This document shows positions 30,027 to 38,695 of a stretch of DNA of 64,000 nucleotides, piece by piece. A program made the position numbers and the translations under genes. This stretch comes from Cellulosimicrobium sp. CUA-896 (GTDB lineage: Bacteria > Actinomycetota > Actinomycetes > Actinomycetales > Cellulomonadaceae), in the NCBI RefSeq assembly GCF_001942335.1, contig NZ_MKKH01000033.1, forward strand, positions 62,001-126,000, given 5' to 3'. Position 1 is the first letter of the stretch. Every line of letters starts with the position of its first letter. Below the pieces are notes generated by a model that was given only the letters and a program-made list of their open reading frames with translations, ran no database searches and was not told the origin of the DNA.

Positions 30027-30869
30027 TCAGGCGTCGCGCAGGTAGGCGAGCTGCGCCGCGACGCTCTGCCGCGCCGCGCCGAGCACCGACGGGTCGACGT
30101 CGGCGTAGACGTGCGCCGTCACGCGCGCCACGGCGAGATCGTCGTCCGGCGCGAGGCCGAGGTCGGCGAGTGCGGCGCGCACCTGGGCCAGGCGTTCGAG
30201 ACGGTGGGCGCGGTACGCCTGCACCCGCTCGCCGAGGTCGTCGATCACCGGACCGTGGCCGGGGAGCCCGGTCGTCCGTCGGCCCGCCGCCGCGGCCTCG
30301 AGCCGGCCGAGGCTCGCGAGGTATCGGCCGAGCGACCCGTCCGGCGCGGCGATCACGGTCGTGCCGTGCCCGAGGACCGTGTCGCCCGTGAGCACCGTGC
30401 CCGACGGTACGTGCCGGGGTACGTCGCCTCCGGGTGCGTCGTCCTCGGTGGCGACCGGACCGTCGTCGGGCAGGACGAGGCAGACCGAGTCCGCCGTGTG
30501 GCCGGGGGTGGCGAGCACGTCGATCCGCACGCCGGCGGCCTCGATCGTCTGCCCGTCGGTTAGCGGCTCGCCGCCGTGGCAGTGCGCGGGGTCGGCGCCG
30601 CGGACGGGGGCGCCCGTGAGCGCGCGCAGCCGCACGGACCCGGCCGTGTGGTCGGCGTGCCGGTGCGTGACGAGGACGAGCTCCACCGGGCCGGCGGCGG
30701 CGAGCGCGTCGAGGTGTGCGTCGTCGTCCGGCCCGGGATCGACGACGACGCACGTGCGGGCACCTGGTGCCCGCACGACGTACGAGCGGGTGCCGTCGAG
30801 CGTCATCGGCCCGGGGTTGTCGGCGCGCAGCACCGAGGCGAGACGCGTGACCGGGACCGGTGCGGGCAC
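30027..30869 (-). CDS. Metallo-beta-lactamase-fold hydrolase (LACTB2-like)
   Basis: 280 residues, intact. The metal-binding motif is LVTHRHADHTAGSV, followed by ATPGHTADSVCLVL, VLTGDTVLGHGTT and GLPGHGPVIDD. The C-terminal helical region with YRAHRLERLAQV resembles the winged-helix end of LACTB2-like RNases/hydrolases. GTG 30869 lies 8 bases after the stop of the upstream gene with GAGG between, so the two are coupled. Substrate unknown. Confidence 0.88.
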   Translation of the reverse strand: MPAPVPVTRLASVLRADNPGPMTLDGTRSYVVRAPGARTCVVVDPGPDDDAHLDALAAAGPVELVLVTHRHADHTAGSVRLRALTGAPVRGADPAHCHGGEPLTDGQTIEAAGVRIDVLATPGHTADSVCLVLPDDGPVATEDDAPGGDVPRHVPSGTVLTGDTVLGHGTTVIAAPDGSLGRYLASLGRLEAAAAGRRTTGLPGHGPVIDDLGERVQAYRAHRLERLAQVRAALADLGLAPDDDLAVARVTAHVYADVDPSVLGAARQSVAAQLAYLRDA

Positions 30870-30877
30870 GGCGGGCC

Positions 30878-31366
30878 TCAGGCGCGGTGGCGCAGGACGG
30901 CGGGACGCCCCTCGTCCTGCCACTGGGCGAAGCGGGCGTCGACGAGCGGGCCGACGAGGTCGTACGTGTCCCACGTGTCGGGCACGCGGTAGACGTCGAG
31001 CGGGTCGCCGTCGCCCGGGCTCACCGCGTCGACGTAGTCCTCGAGGTAGAGGCCGGCCTCCTCGTCCTCGTCGTCGCCGCCCGTGTAGTAGGCGGCGGCG
31101 AACGCGGCGGCGTCGTCGTCGAGCGCGTCGGCGTCGAGGCGGCCGTCGCACACGTCGAGCACGAGCCGGCCACCGGTCGTGGTGCGCTCGCGGAGCGCAG
31201 CGACGGCGTCCGCGGCGTCGCGCTCGAGCCCGGCCGACGCGTGGCCGGCGAGCACGGCCCACGCGAGGAACACCCCGACGTGGGTCGCGGCGGCGTCCGC
31301 CCCGAGCTCGGTGGGGTAGCCGTCCTCGGAGGAGTGCCAGGTCGCGTCGTCGAACGTCGTGGTCAT
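30878..31366 (-). CDS. Conserved acidic protein of unknown function (DUF7832-like)
   Basis: 162 residues. Recognisable features: DDATWHSSEDGYPTEL at the start, ATHVGVFLAWAVLAGHAS, an acidic stretch GGDDEDEEAGLYLEDYV, and VDARFAQWQDEGRPA at the end. This pattern recalls a small family of cytosolic proteins sometimes called DUF7832; I am not certain of the name. Leaderless start: TAGCGT 7 bases before ATG 31366. First gene of a probable operon with the MBL-fold and LLM genes. Confidence 0.65.
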   Translation of the reverse strand: MTTTFDDATWHSSEDGYPTELGADAAATHVGVFLAWAVLAGHASAGLERDAADAVAALRERTTTGGRLVLDVCDGRLDADALDDDAAAFAAAYYTGGDDEDEEAGLYLEDYVDAVSPGDGDPLDVYRVPDTWDTYDLVGPLVDARFAQWQDEGRPAVLRHRA

Positions 31367-31373
31367 GACGGCG

Positions 31374-31379
31374 ACGCTA
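31374..31379 (-). promoter_or_regulatory. Leaderless-type -10 element
   Basis: TAGCGT on the minus strand, 7 bases before ATG 31366. Confidence 0.6.
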
Positions 31380-31393
31380 CCCCGCGCCGCGCC

Positions 31394-31486
31394 GTGCCGA
31401 ACCCGGGGTTGCGCGCCGATCGGCGCGGAGAACGGTGCACAACCCGGGGTTCGGCACCGTGAGGGGCGCACGGCCCGGGGTTCGGC
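31394..31486. repeat. Nested inverted-repeat cluster (CCCGGGGTTCGGC elements)
   Basis: Arm 31394-31410 (GTGCCGAACCCGGGGTT) pairs with 31441-31457 (AACCCGGGGTTCGGCAC) with one mismatch. Between them is a perfect 16-bp palindrome, CGCGCCGATCGGCGCG (31412-31427). A third partial copy, CCCGGGGTTCGGC, lies at 31474-31486. The cluster is downstream of one minus-strand gene and upstream of the promoter of the next, so it may be a terminator, an operator or a dispersed palindromic element. Confidence 0.75.
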
Positions 31487-31544
31487 GGTCCGCCGGCGGC
31501 GGGCGGTCCGCCAGCCCCGGGATGCCCGACGGCGGCCGGCGGGG

Positions 31545-32660
31545 TCAGGCGGTCGGCGCGGCGCTCGCCGGGGTGGCCGGGACGCCGTCCGCGACGAGTG
31601 CGCCGGCGAGGAGCTCGAGCGTGCGCTCGCGGCCCGGCGTCGCGTCGAGCGGCTCGTCCGCGCGCGACGCGGCCACGGGCACCACCATGACCTCCTCGAC
31701 ACCGTGGCGACCGGCGAGCCGTCGCAGCTCGGCCGCGGCGTCGTCGGGCGCGCCGATGACCCAGCGCGAGCGCATGGACTCGACGGCGTCCTCGGCGAGC
31801 GCGCCGAGCGGTGACGCCTGCGCCTCCTCGACGGTCTCCAGTGCGGTGAGCGGTTGTCCCGACCGCAGGCGCGCCATCATCCGCAGCTGCGGCAGCGCGC
31901 GGGCGTGCGCCTCCTCCGCGGTCTCGGCCACCACCACGTTGGCGGTGAGGAACGTGCGCGGCTCGGGGTGCGCCTCGCTCGGCCGGTAGCCGTCGCGGTA
32001 GAGCGCGAGGACCTCGTCGACGCCCTGACCCGAGAAGTGGTTCGCGAACACGTAGGGCAGGCCGAGCTCGGCCGCGAGGCGCGCGGAGTAGTCGCTCGAC
32101 CCGAGGAGCCACACGGTCGGCGCGCTCTCGGCGGCCGGCGTCGCCCGGACGTCGTAGACCTGCCCGCTCGTCAGGCGCAGCTGCGCGCCCTGCGCGCTCA
32201 TGAGCGACATGATGTCGGTGACGTGCTGCGGGAAGCGGTCGACGTCGGCGGTCGGGCCGGTGATGCGCAGGAGCTGCGTGACGACCGGGTCGGAGCCGGG
32301 TGCGCGCCCGAGCCCGAGGTCGACGCGCCCGGGGGCGATCGCCTCGAGCGCGGCGAACTGCTCGGCGACGACGAGCGGCGCGTGGTTCGGGAGCATGACG
32401 CCGCCCGACCCCACCCGGATGCGGTCCGTCACCGACGCCGCCGCCCCGATCATCACGGGCGGCGTGGACGCCGCGACCGCGGGCATGTTGTGGTGCTCGG
32501 CGAACCAGTAGCGCTCGAACCCCAGCCGGTCCGCGAGACGGACGAGGTCGAGCGAGGCGCGCACCGCCTGGGCGCTCGTCTGGCCCGAGCGCACGGGCAC
32601 GAGGTCGAGGACGGACAGGCGGGGGCTGGTGGGCGCCGCAGCGCCGGCGGAGGTGCTCAT
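31545..32660 (-). CDS. LLM-class flavin-dependent oxidoreductase (bacterial luciferase-like)
   Basis: 371 residues, intact. MsnO8/YhbW-type: LSVLDLVPVRSGQTSAQAV, RLGFERYWFAEHHNMPAVA, IRVGSGGVMLPNHAPLVVAEQF, RVDLGLGRAPGSDP and VWLLGSSDYSARLAAELGLPYVF, ending with a WVIGAPDDAAAELRRLA segment. ATG 32660 has GAGG upstream. FMN-dependent relatives act as monooxygenases of unknown substrate. No link to the LLM gene at 29105 beyond family. Confidence 0.88.
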   Translation of the reverse strand: MSTSAGAAAPTSPRLSVLDLVPVRSGQTSAQAVRASLDLVRLADRLGFERYWFAEHHNMPAVAASTPPVMIGAAASVTDRIRVGSGGVMLPNHAPLVVAEQFAALEAIAPGRVDLGLGRAPGSDPVVTQLLRITGPTADVDRFPQHVTDIMSLMSAQGAQLRLTSGQVYDVRATPAAESAPTVWLLGSSDYSARLAAELGLPYVFANHFSGQGVDEVLALYRDGYRPSEAHPEPRTFLTANVVVAETAEEAHARALPQLRMMARLRSGQPLTALETVEEAQASPLGALAEDAVESMRSRWVIGAPDDAAAELRRLAGRHGVEEVMVVPVAASRADEPLDATPGRERTLELLAGALVADGVPATPASAAPTA

Positions 32661-32814
32661 CCTCAGCGACAACCGCGTCGCCCGCCGGCCGTATTCCGCG
32701 CCCGATGGCGCCCGACCGTGGTGGGGTGCATGATCGCGGGACGAGGCGGTGTGCCGACCGCGACGACGCGACGACGTGCCGGAGGACGAGAGGCCCTGGG
32801 GCGAGGGGGCGACC

Positions 32815-33171
32815 GTGGACGAGGAGATCAACTTCCACGCCGACGTGGTGCTGTTCTACGACTTCGACGGCATGCCGATCGACGAGCGGACCTGGCACGA
32901 GCTCAAGGGCGACGACCGGTCCGTCGTCGGTCTCGACGTCGTCGGAGGGCTGTCGGTGTACACGCGGTGGGTCGGGTACGACCGGTCCGAGGGCCGCATG
33001 CCGCTCATGTACTGCACGCGCGTCGAGCCCGGCGAGCTGTTCAGCAGCGCGTACACGCGCAGCGGCGCGGAGGTGCTGCACCGCCACGTCGTGGACGAGC
33101 TCGTGCGCGGCGCCCCCGCGACGCGCGCGCTGTTCGACGTCGAGCCGTGGGAGTACCCGGGCTTCGACTGA
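32815..33171 (+). CDS. Small acidic protein of unknown function
   Basis: 118 residues from GTG 32815 (GAGGGGG upstream). Not recognised. Sequence is soluble and acidic: ADVVLFYDFDGMPIDERTW, YTRWVGYDRSEGRMP, CTRVEPGELFSSAYTRSG and FDVEPWEYPGFD at the end. Convergent with recD. The codon pattern is as in neighbours, which supports it being real. Confidence 0.55.
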   Translation: MDEEINFHADVVLFYDFDGMPIDERTWHELKGDDRSVVGLDVVGGLSVYTRWVGYDRSEGRMPLMYCTRVEPGELFSSAYTRSGAEVLHRHVVDELVRGAPATRALFDVEPWEYPGFD

Positions 33172-33211
33172 GCGGCCCGGGACACGTGCGCGGCCGCTCG
33201 GCCGACGTCGC

Positions 33212-35168
33212 TCAGCGCCCGGAGAGCGGCGCGCGCAGCCCGCTCGCCCGGTGCACGGCGGTGGTCACCGCGGTGCGGACGGCGGCCTCGGAGCCGACGA
33301 CGCGGACGAACGTCTGCGCGCGGGTCACCGCGGTGTACAGCAGCTCGCGCGTGAGCAGCGGGGAGGTCGCCGGCGGCAGGACGAGCGTGACCCGGTCGAA
33401 CTGGCTCCCCTGCGCCCGGTGCACGGTCATGGCGTGCACCGTCTCGACCGGGGGGAGCCGGTGCGTGCGGACCCGCAGCGGCGCGCGCGGGTCGCCGAAC
33501 ACCGCCACGACGCCGCTGCTCGAGCTCCCGCCGTCGGCGACCAGCACCCCCGTGTCGCCGTTGTAGAGACCGACCTCGGCGTCGTTCGTCGTGACCAGCA
33601 GCGGGCGGCCCGGGACCCACGGGGAGTCCGTCGCGTGCTGGCCCGTCGCGTGCTCGACCCACGCCTCGACCTGGCCCGCCCAGCGGCCCCGGCCCGCGGG
33701 GCCCCGCCGGTGCGCCACCATGACGCGGTGCTGCGCGAGCGCCGTCAGGGCGCCGGCGGCGTCGCCCGCGCGCGCCGCGGCCACGAGTCGCTCCCCGGCG
33801 GCCACCGCGTCCGCGCGGACGGCCGCGAGCGTCGCCTCGTCCGGCTCGTCGTCGGGCGTCTCGAGGAACTCGACCGACGCGTCGCCCGCGCGCAGCAGCG
33901 CCAGGACCTCCTCCGCGTCGCCGTCGCGGATCGCCGCTGCCAGCGGCAGGATCGACGAGTCGCTGCCCTGCCGGTGGACGGTGCGGAGGCGGACGACGCC
34001 GTTGCCCAGCGCGGCGCGGTCGTCCACCTCGCCCTGCTCGGGCGCCGGGGCGTCGGCGAGGGCGGGCTCCGCCTGGGCCGCGATCGCCGGCGACGACGGC
34101 GCGGCGTGCTGCGGGGGACGGTGCACGAGGTCGCCCAGCACGGCGCCCGCCTCGACGGACGCGAGCTGGTCCGGGTCGCCCACGAGCACGAGCCGGGCGC
34201 GGGCCGCAGCGCCTCGAGCAGGCGTGCCATGAGCGGCAGCGCCACCATCGACGTCTCGTCCACGACGACGACGTCGTGCGGCAGGTGGTGGTGCGCGTCG
34301 TGCCGGAACCGGGTGCGGCTGCCCGCTCGGTGGCCGAGCAGACGGTGCAGGGTCGACGCGACGGGCACGCCGACGCGGTCGCGGTCGTCCGGCTCGAACC
34401 CGGACACGACGTCGCGGACCGCCTCCTGCAGACGGGCCGCGGCCTTGCCCGTCGGTGCGGCGAGCGCGACGCGCAGGCGGGAGCCGTCGGCGGGCGCCGC
34501 GGCGTCGTGCAGGACCGCGAGCAGCCGGGCGACCGTCGTCGTCTTGCCCGTCCCGGGCCCGCCCGTGAGCACGGTCAGGCGCCGGTGCGCGGCGTGGGCG
34601 GCGGCGAGGCGCTGGCGCGCGTCCTGCTCCGCGGGGAACAGACGGGACAGCGCGGCGGTGAGGCGCGCGTCGTCCGCGGGCAGGTCGTGCGCCGCCAGCC
34701 GGCCGTCGACGTCCCGGCGCACGACCAGCTCGTCGCGCCAGTACCGGTCCAGGTAGAGCATCCCGCCGACCCAGCGCGTCGGCCGGTCGTCCGGGCTGTC
34801 CACGCCGGCGGCGACGAGCGGGCTGCGCGCCACGGCCTCGGCCCACTCCTCGGCCCCCGGCCAGGGCAGGTGCTCGGTCTCGGCGCGCGCGGCCTCCTCG
34901 TCCTCGGGCAGGCGCAGCGCGCCGAGGTCGTCGAGCCGGACGCACACCGACCCGCTGCGCACCGCGCGCACCGCGAGCGCCGCGGCGAGCAGCACGCGCT
35001 CGTCCTGCTCGCCCGTCAGCCGGCCGAGCCGCAGGGCGACGCGCAGGTCGGTCGCCGAGACGACGCGCGCGGCGTGAAGGCGGCGAGCCACGGTCGGACG
35101 CCGACGGCGAGACGCGGGTCGCCCTCGTCCACGGGCGCGGCGGCGGGAGCGGCTCCGGGCGCGGTCAT
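33212..35168 (-). CDS. recD: RecBCD enzyme subunit RecD (two frameshifts)
   Basis: About 652 residues after repair. 5'-3' helicase subunit of the RecBCD double-strand-break repair complex. Walker A VLTGGPGTGKTTT, Walker B VVVVDETSMV, LVLVGDPDQLASVEAG (motif III), and motif V/VI HAMTVHRAQGSQFD and LLYTAVTRAQ. The start MTAPGAAPAAAPVDEGDPRL at ATG 35168 overlaps the recB stop (ATGA). Frame breaks near 35077 (GCCGCCTTCAC) and near 34206 (CGGCCCGCGCCC). Confidence 0.88.
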
Positions 35169-38100
35169 GGGGCGTCTCCGTCGAGCAGGGCGGACAGGGC
35201 GGGGACGAGCCCGGGCGGCGGGGTCCACGCGACCACGCCGTGGGGCGTCCCGTCCGGTCCGACGGGCGTCCCCGGACCGGCCATGCCGCGCACGAAGAGG
35301 TAGGCGGCCGCGAGCTGGTCGGGGGAGTACGCGGGGTCGCGCCAGCGCAGGTACCGGTGGAGCGCCACCAGGTAGAGCACGAGCTGGAGCGGGTAGTGCG
35401 AGGCGAGCATCGCGTCGCGCGTCGCCTCGGGGCGGTAGTCGCCGACCGTCAGGGGCACGCCGGGCGGGCCGACGCGGTTCGTCTTGTAGTCGACGACGAG
35501 GTAGCGCCGCCCGCCGTCCGGGCGGGGGACGCGCAGCACGGCGTCGATCGACCCGGTGAGGTAGCCGCGCAGCGGCACGCCGTCGGCGGTGGAGCCGGTC
35601 GCCGTGCGGGTCGACGTGCCGGGTCCGGGGCCGGACGACGACTCGTCGGCGAGCGCGGCGAGCAGGTCGGGGTAGCGGACGAACGGGTCGTCGTCGTCGA
35701 GGTGGGCGCGGAGCACGCCGGCGAGGTCGCGCAGCGTGGACGGGCGGACGCCGTGCGTCTCGTCCCCGCCCGCGAGGGGCAGCTCGAACTCCAGCTCGGG
35801 CAGGCGGTCGCGCGGGTGGACGTCGGCGAGCGTGCGCCCTCCCGCGACGGGGCCGAGCGGCGTGCGCAGCGCGAGACCGAGCGCCGCGGCGAGCGCGACG
35901 GGCTCGACGCCGGGCACGCGGACCGTCGCGGCCTGCGCGCAGCGCGCCAGGAGCTCGGCGTCCAGGTCGTCGGCGGCCGTGTCCACGTACTCGAGGATCT
36001 CGTGCACGAGCGTGCCGAACGCGGTGCCGCCGGGCTGGCCCTCGAACGGGGACGGCAGGTCGGCACCGGGGCCGCCGGCGGGGGCCGCCGTCGGTTCGGG
36101 AGCCCCGGGCACGTCGTCGGCGGTGCCGTCCTCGGGCTCGTCCTGGACGCCGGGGTCCTCCGGCTCCGACTCGACGCCGCCGACCGGGCCGTGGTGGGCA
36201 GCGGCGGTCAGCGCGGAGTACGACGCACGGCGCCACTCGCGGTCGGGCAGGTGACCCGCCCGGGCCAGCTCCAGGGTGCTCGCGCCCGGCGCGGCGGCCG
36301 ACCACGGCGTGCCCTTCGGCCGCGCCTCGACCTGCTCGACGACGACCGTCCCGCCCGAGCGGGCGGCGACCGCCGCGAGCGCGGCGCGCACCGCGTCGTC
36401 CCGCATCGCGTCCGGCCGGGCGTGCCGGCCGGGCTCGCCGTCCAGGTGACGGTCCGCGAGGAGCAGGCGCGTGAGCGGGCCGGAGCCGGAGCTGCGCTTC
36501 GTGGGCGTCCAGTGCACGACCACCTGGTGGCGGGCCCGCGTGAGCGCGACGTAGAGCAGGCGCAGGTCCTCGCCGAGCTCCTCGTCGCGCGACCGGTTGC
36601 GGGCGTCCGTGAAGCCGGGAGAACCGACGCCGCCGACGTGCAGCACGCGCTGCCCGTGGTCGTCGTGGAGCGCGAACAGCTCCTTCTCCTCCTGCTCGAA
36701 CCGCTCCCACGCGAACGGGACGTACACGACCCCGAACTCCAGGCCCTTCGCCGCGTGCACCGTCACGACCTGCACGGCGGCCGCGTCCGTCTCGAGGCGG
36801 CGGGTCCGCTCGTCGGTGAACACGGTCCCGACCTCGGCGATGCGTGAGCGCAACCACGCGGTGAGCGCCGCCGTCCCGAGTCCCTCGGTGGCGGCCGCCT
36901 CGTGCAGCGCCTGCGTGACGTGCCGCAGGTCGGTCAGGTACCGCTCCCCGTCCGGTCGGGCCATGACGCGCTCCGTCGCGCCGCGGCGCGCCGCGGCCTC
37001 CGCGACGGCCGCGACCCCGCGCTCGGCGAGCAGGTGGGACCACGCGCGCACCGTGTCGCCGAGCTCGTCGTGGTCGGCGTCGCCGGCCGTCGCGAGCCGC
37101 TGGGCGTCCCAGCCGACGAACGGCGTGAGGGCGAGCGCGGTCGCCCGGCGGTGCAGTCCGGGCTGCTCGAGCGCCGCGAGCAGCGTGAGCCAGTCCTGCG
37201 CGGCCGCGGAGCCGAACACGCTCGACGGCCCCGAGACGACCGCGGGCACCCCGAGCGCGACGAGCGCGGAGCGCACCGCCTCGGCCTGCGCGTTCGTCCG
37301 CGTCAGGACGGCGACGTCGGGCGGCTCGAGCCCGCGCCAGGTGTCGCCGTCGAGCACGCGGGTCTCGCCGGGCGCGCCCGCGAGCCGCCCCGCGACGTCG
37401 GCCGCGACGTCCTTCGCGAGCAGCGTCCTCGCGTCGGGGGCCGACGGCGCGGACGACCCGCCGAGGCGGTACGCGCGCCGCGTGACCTGGCGCAGGCGGA
37501 CGGGCGCGCCCCCGGCGAGGCGGGCGTCGGCGTGCTCGGCGTCGACCCGGCGCACGACGATGCGCGGGTCGCCGAGGGCGGTCCCCTCCATGAGGGTGTG
37601 CAGGCCGGCGAGCAGCGGGCCGTCGCTGCGCCAGCTCCGGCTCAGGGTCGCGGTCTCCTGCGCGTCCTCGACCGCCTGGAGGTACGTGACGACGTCCGCG
37701 CCCCGGAACGCGTAGATCGCCTGCTTGGGGTCGCCGATGAGCACGAGCGTGCGGTGCCCGTGGAACGCGGTGCGCAGGATCTGCCACTGCTCCGGGTCCG
37801 TGTCCTGGAACTCGTCGACCATGACGACGCGGAAGCGGCTGCGCACGCGCTCGGCGGCGGTCTCCCCGTGCTCCGGGTCGGTGAGCGCGCGGCGCAGGAG
37901 CACGAGCAGGTCGTCGTAGTCGAGCAGGTGCATCGCGCGCTTGCGCGCCTCGACCTCGCGCCGCGCGGCCACCGCGACCTCGTACCGCAGAGCCGCGAGC
38001 GATCCGTCGGGCGCGTCGGCGGGAGCGAGCACGGCCCCCTGGTCGCTGACCGCCGTGCGCGCGATCTCCCGCACGTCCCGCGGGGTGAGCGGCGGGTCCT

Positions 38101-38695
38101 GACGGTCCGCGAAGAGCCGCACGTACAGGTCGTCGGTCACCTCGTCCACGAGGTCGGCGACGTCGGGCAGGAACCCTGTGGCGAGGTCGACGTCGGCCGC
38201 GGTGCCCAGCGCGGACAGCATCTGCTGGCAGAAGCCGTGCGTCGTCGTGATCGTCGCGGCGTCGAGCTGCGAGAGCGCGACCCGCAGCCGGGCGCGGCGG
38301 CGGCCGAGCTCGTCGTCGTCGACCGCCGCGAGGAACGCCACGACCGGGTCGTGGTGCCGCGTGGGGTCCGCGCCCCGCAGGCCGCGCTCGACGGCGACGA
38401 GGCGCTCGCGCACGCGGTCGCGCAGCTCGGACGTCGCGGCGCGACCGAACGTCACGAGCATGATCTCGGGCAGCGTCGCGACGCCCTCGGCGACGTACCG
38501 CGTCGTGAGCGTCGCGATCGTGTGGGTCTTGCCCGTGCCGGCGCTCGCCTCCAGCACGACCGTGCCGGTGGGCAGGTCGCCGAACGCGTCGAAGCGCCGA
38601 GGTGTCGACGGGCGCGGCACGGTACCGTCCGCCGCACCGGTCACCGGTCCGGGCGTCGGGCTCGTCGCCGCCGCGGCGGCCGTCCGGCCGCTCAT
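35165..38695 (-). CDS. recB: RecBCD enzyme subunit RecB (helicase-nuclease)
   Basis: 1176 residues, intact. UvrD-type 3'-5' helicase with Walker A EASAGTGKTHTIA, Walker B VVMVDEFQDTDPEQW, LIGDPKQAIYAFRGAD, VVTVHAAKGLEFGVVYVPF and LLYVALTRARHQVVVHW. The C-terminal PD-(D/E)xK nuclease has GTLVHEILEYV, GSIDAVLRV and VVDYKTNRVG (catalytic Asp and Lys). A Pro/Glu/Asp-rich linker (about residues 850-900) joins the two parts. ATG 38695 overlaps the recC stop. Confidence 0.95.
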   Translation of the reverse strand: MSGRTAAAAATSPTPGPVTGAADGTVPRPSTPRRFDAFGDLPTGTVVLEASAGTGKTHTIATLTTRYVAEGVATLPEIMLVTFGRAATSELRDRVRERLVAVERGLRGADPTRHHDPVVAFLAAVDDDELGRRRARLRVALSQLDAATITTTHGFCQQMLSALGTAADVDLATGFLPDVADLVDEVTDDLYVRLFADRQDPPLTPRDVREIARTAVSDQGAVLAPADAPDGSLAALRYEVAVAARREVEARKRAMHLLDYDDLLVLLRRALTDPEHGETAAERVRSRFRVVMVDEFQDTDPEQWQILRTAFHGHRTLVLIGDPKQAIYAFRGADVVTYLQAVEDAQETATLSRSWRSDGPLLAGLHTLMEGTALGDPRIVVRRVDAEHADARLAGGAPVRLRQVTRRAYRLGGSSAPSAPDARTLLAKDVAADVAGRLAGAPGETRVLDGDTWRGLEPPDVAVLTRTNAQAEAVRSALVALGVPAVVSGPSSVFGSAAAQDWLTLLAALEQPGLHRRATALALTPFVGWDAQRLATAGDADHDELGDTVRAWSHLLAERGVAAVAEAAARRGATERVMARPDGERYLTDLRHVTQALHEAAATEGLGTAALTAWLRSRIAEVGTVFTDERTRRLETDAAAVQVVTVHAAKGLEFGVVYVPFAWERFEQEEKELFALHDDHGQRVLHVGGVGSPGFTDARNRSRDEELGEDLRLLYVALTRARHQVVVHWTPTKRSSGSGPLTRLLLADRHLDGEPGRHARPDAMRDDAVRAALAAVAARSGGTVVVEQVEARPKGTPWSAAAPGASTLELARAGHLPDREWRRASYSALTAAAHHGPVGGVESEPEDPGVQDEPEDGTADDVPGAPEPTAAPAGGPGADLPSPFEGQPGGTAFGTLVHEILEYVDTAADDLDAELLARCAQAATVRVPGVEPVALAAALGLALRTPLGPVAGGRTLADVHPRDRLPELEFELPLAGGDETHGVRPSTLRDLAGVLRAHLDDDDPFVRYPDLLAALADESSSGPGPGTSTRTATGSTADGVPLRGYLTGSIDAVLRVPRPDGGRRYLVVDYKTNRVGPPGVPLTVGDYRPEATRDAMLASHYPLQLVLYLVALHRYLRWRDPAYSPDQLAAAYLFVRGMAGPGTPVGPDGTPHGVVAWTPPPGLVPALSALLDGDAP

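Noticed and set aside
31360-31440. Third LexA-like or IdeR-like box in the CCCGGGGTT cluster
   Set aside because: The palindromes do not fit TCGAAC-N4-GTTCGA or the AGGTWAGSCTWACCT pattern.
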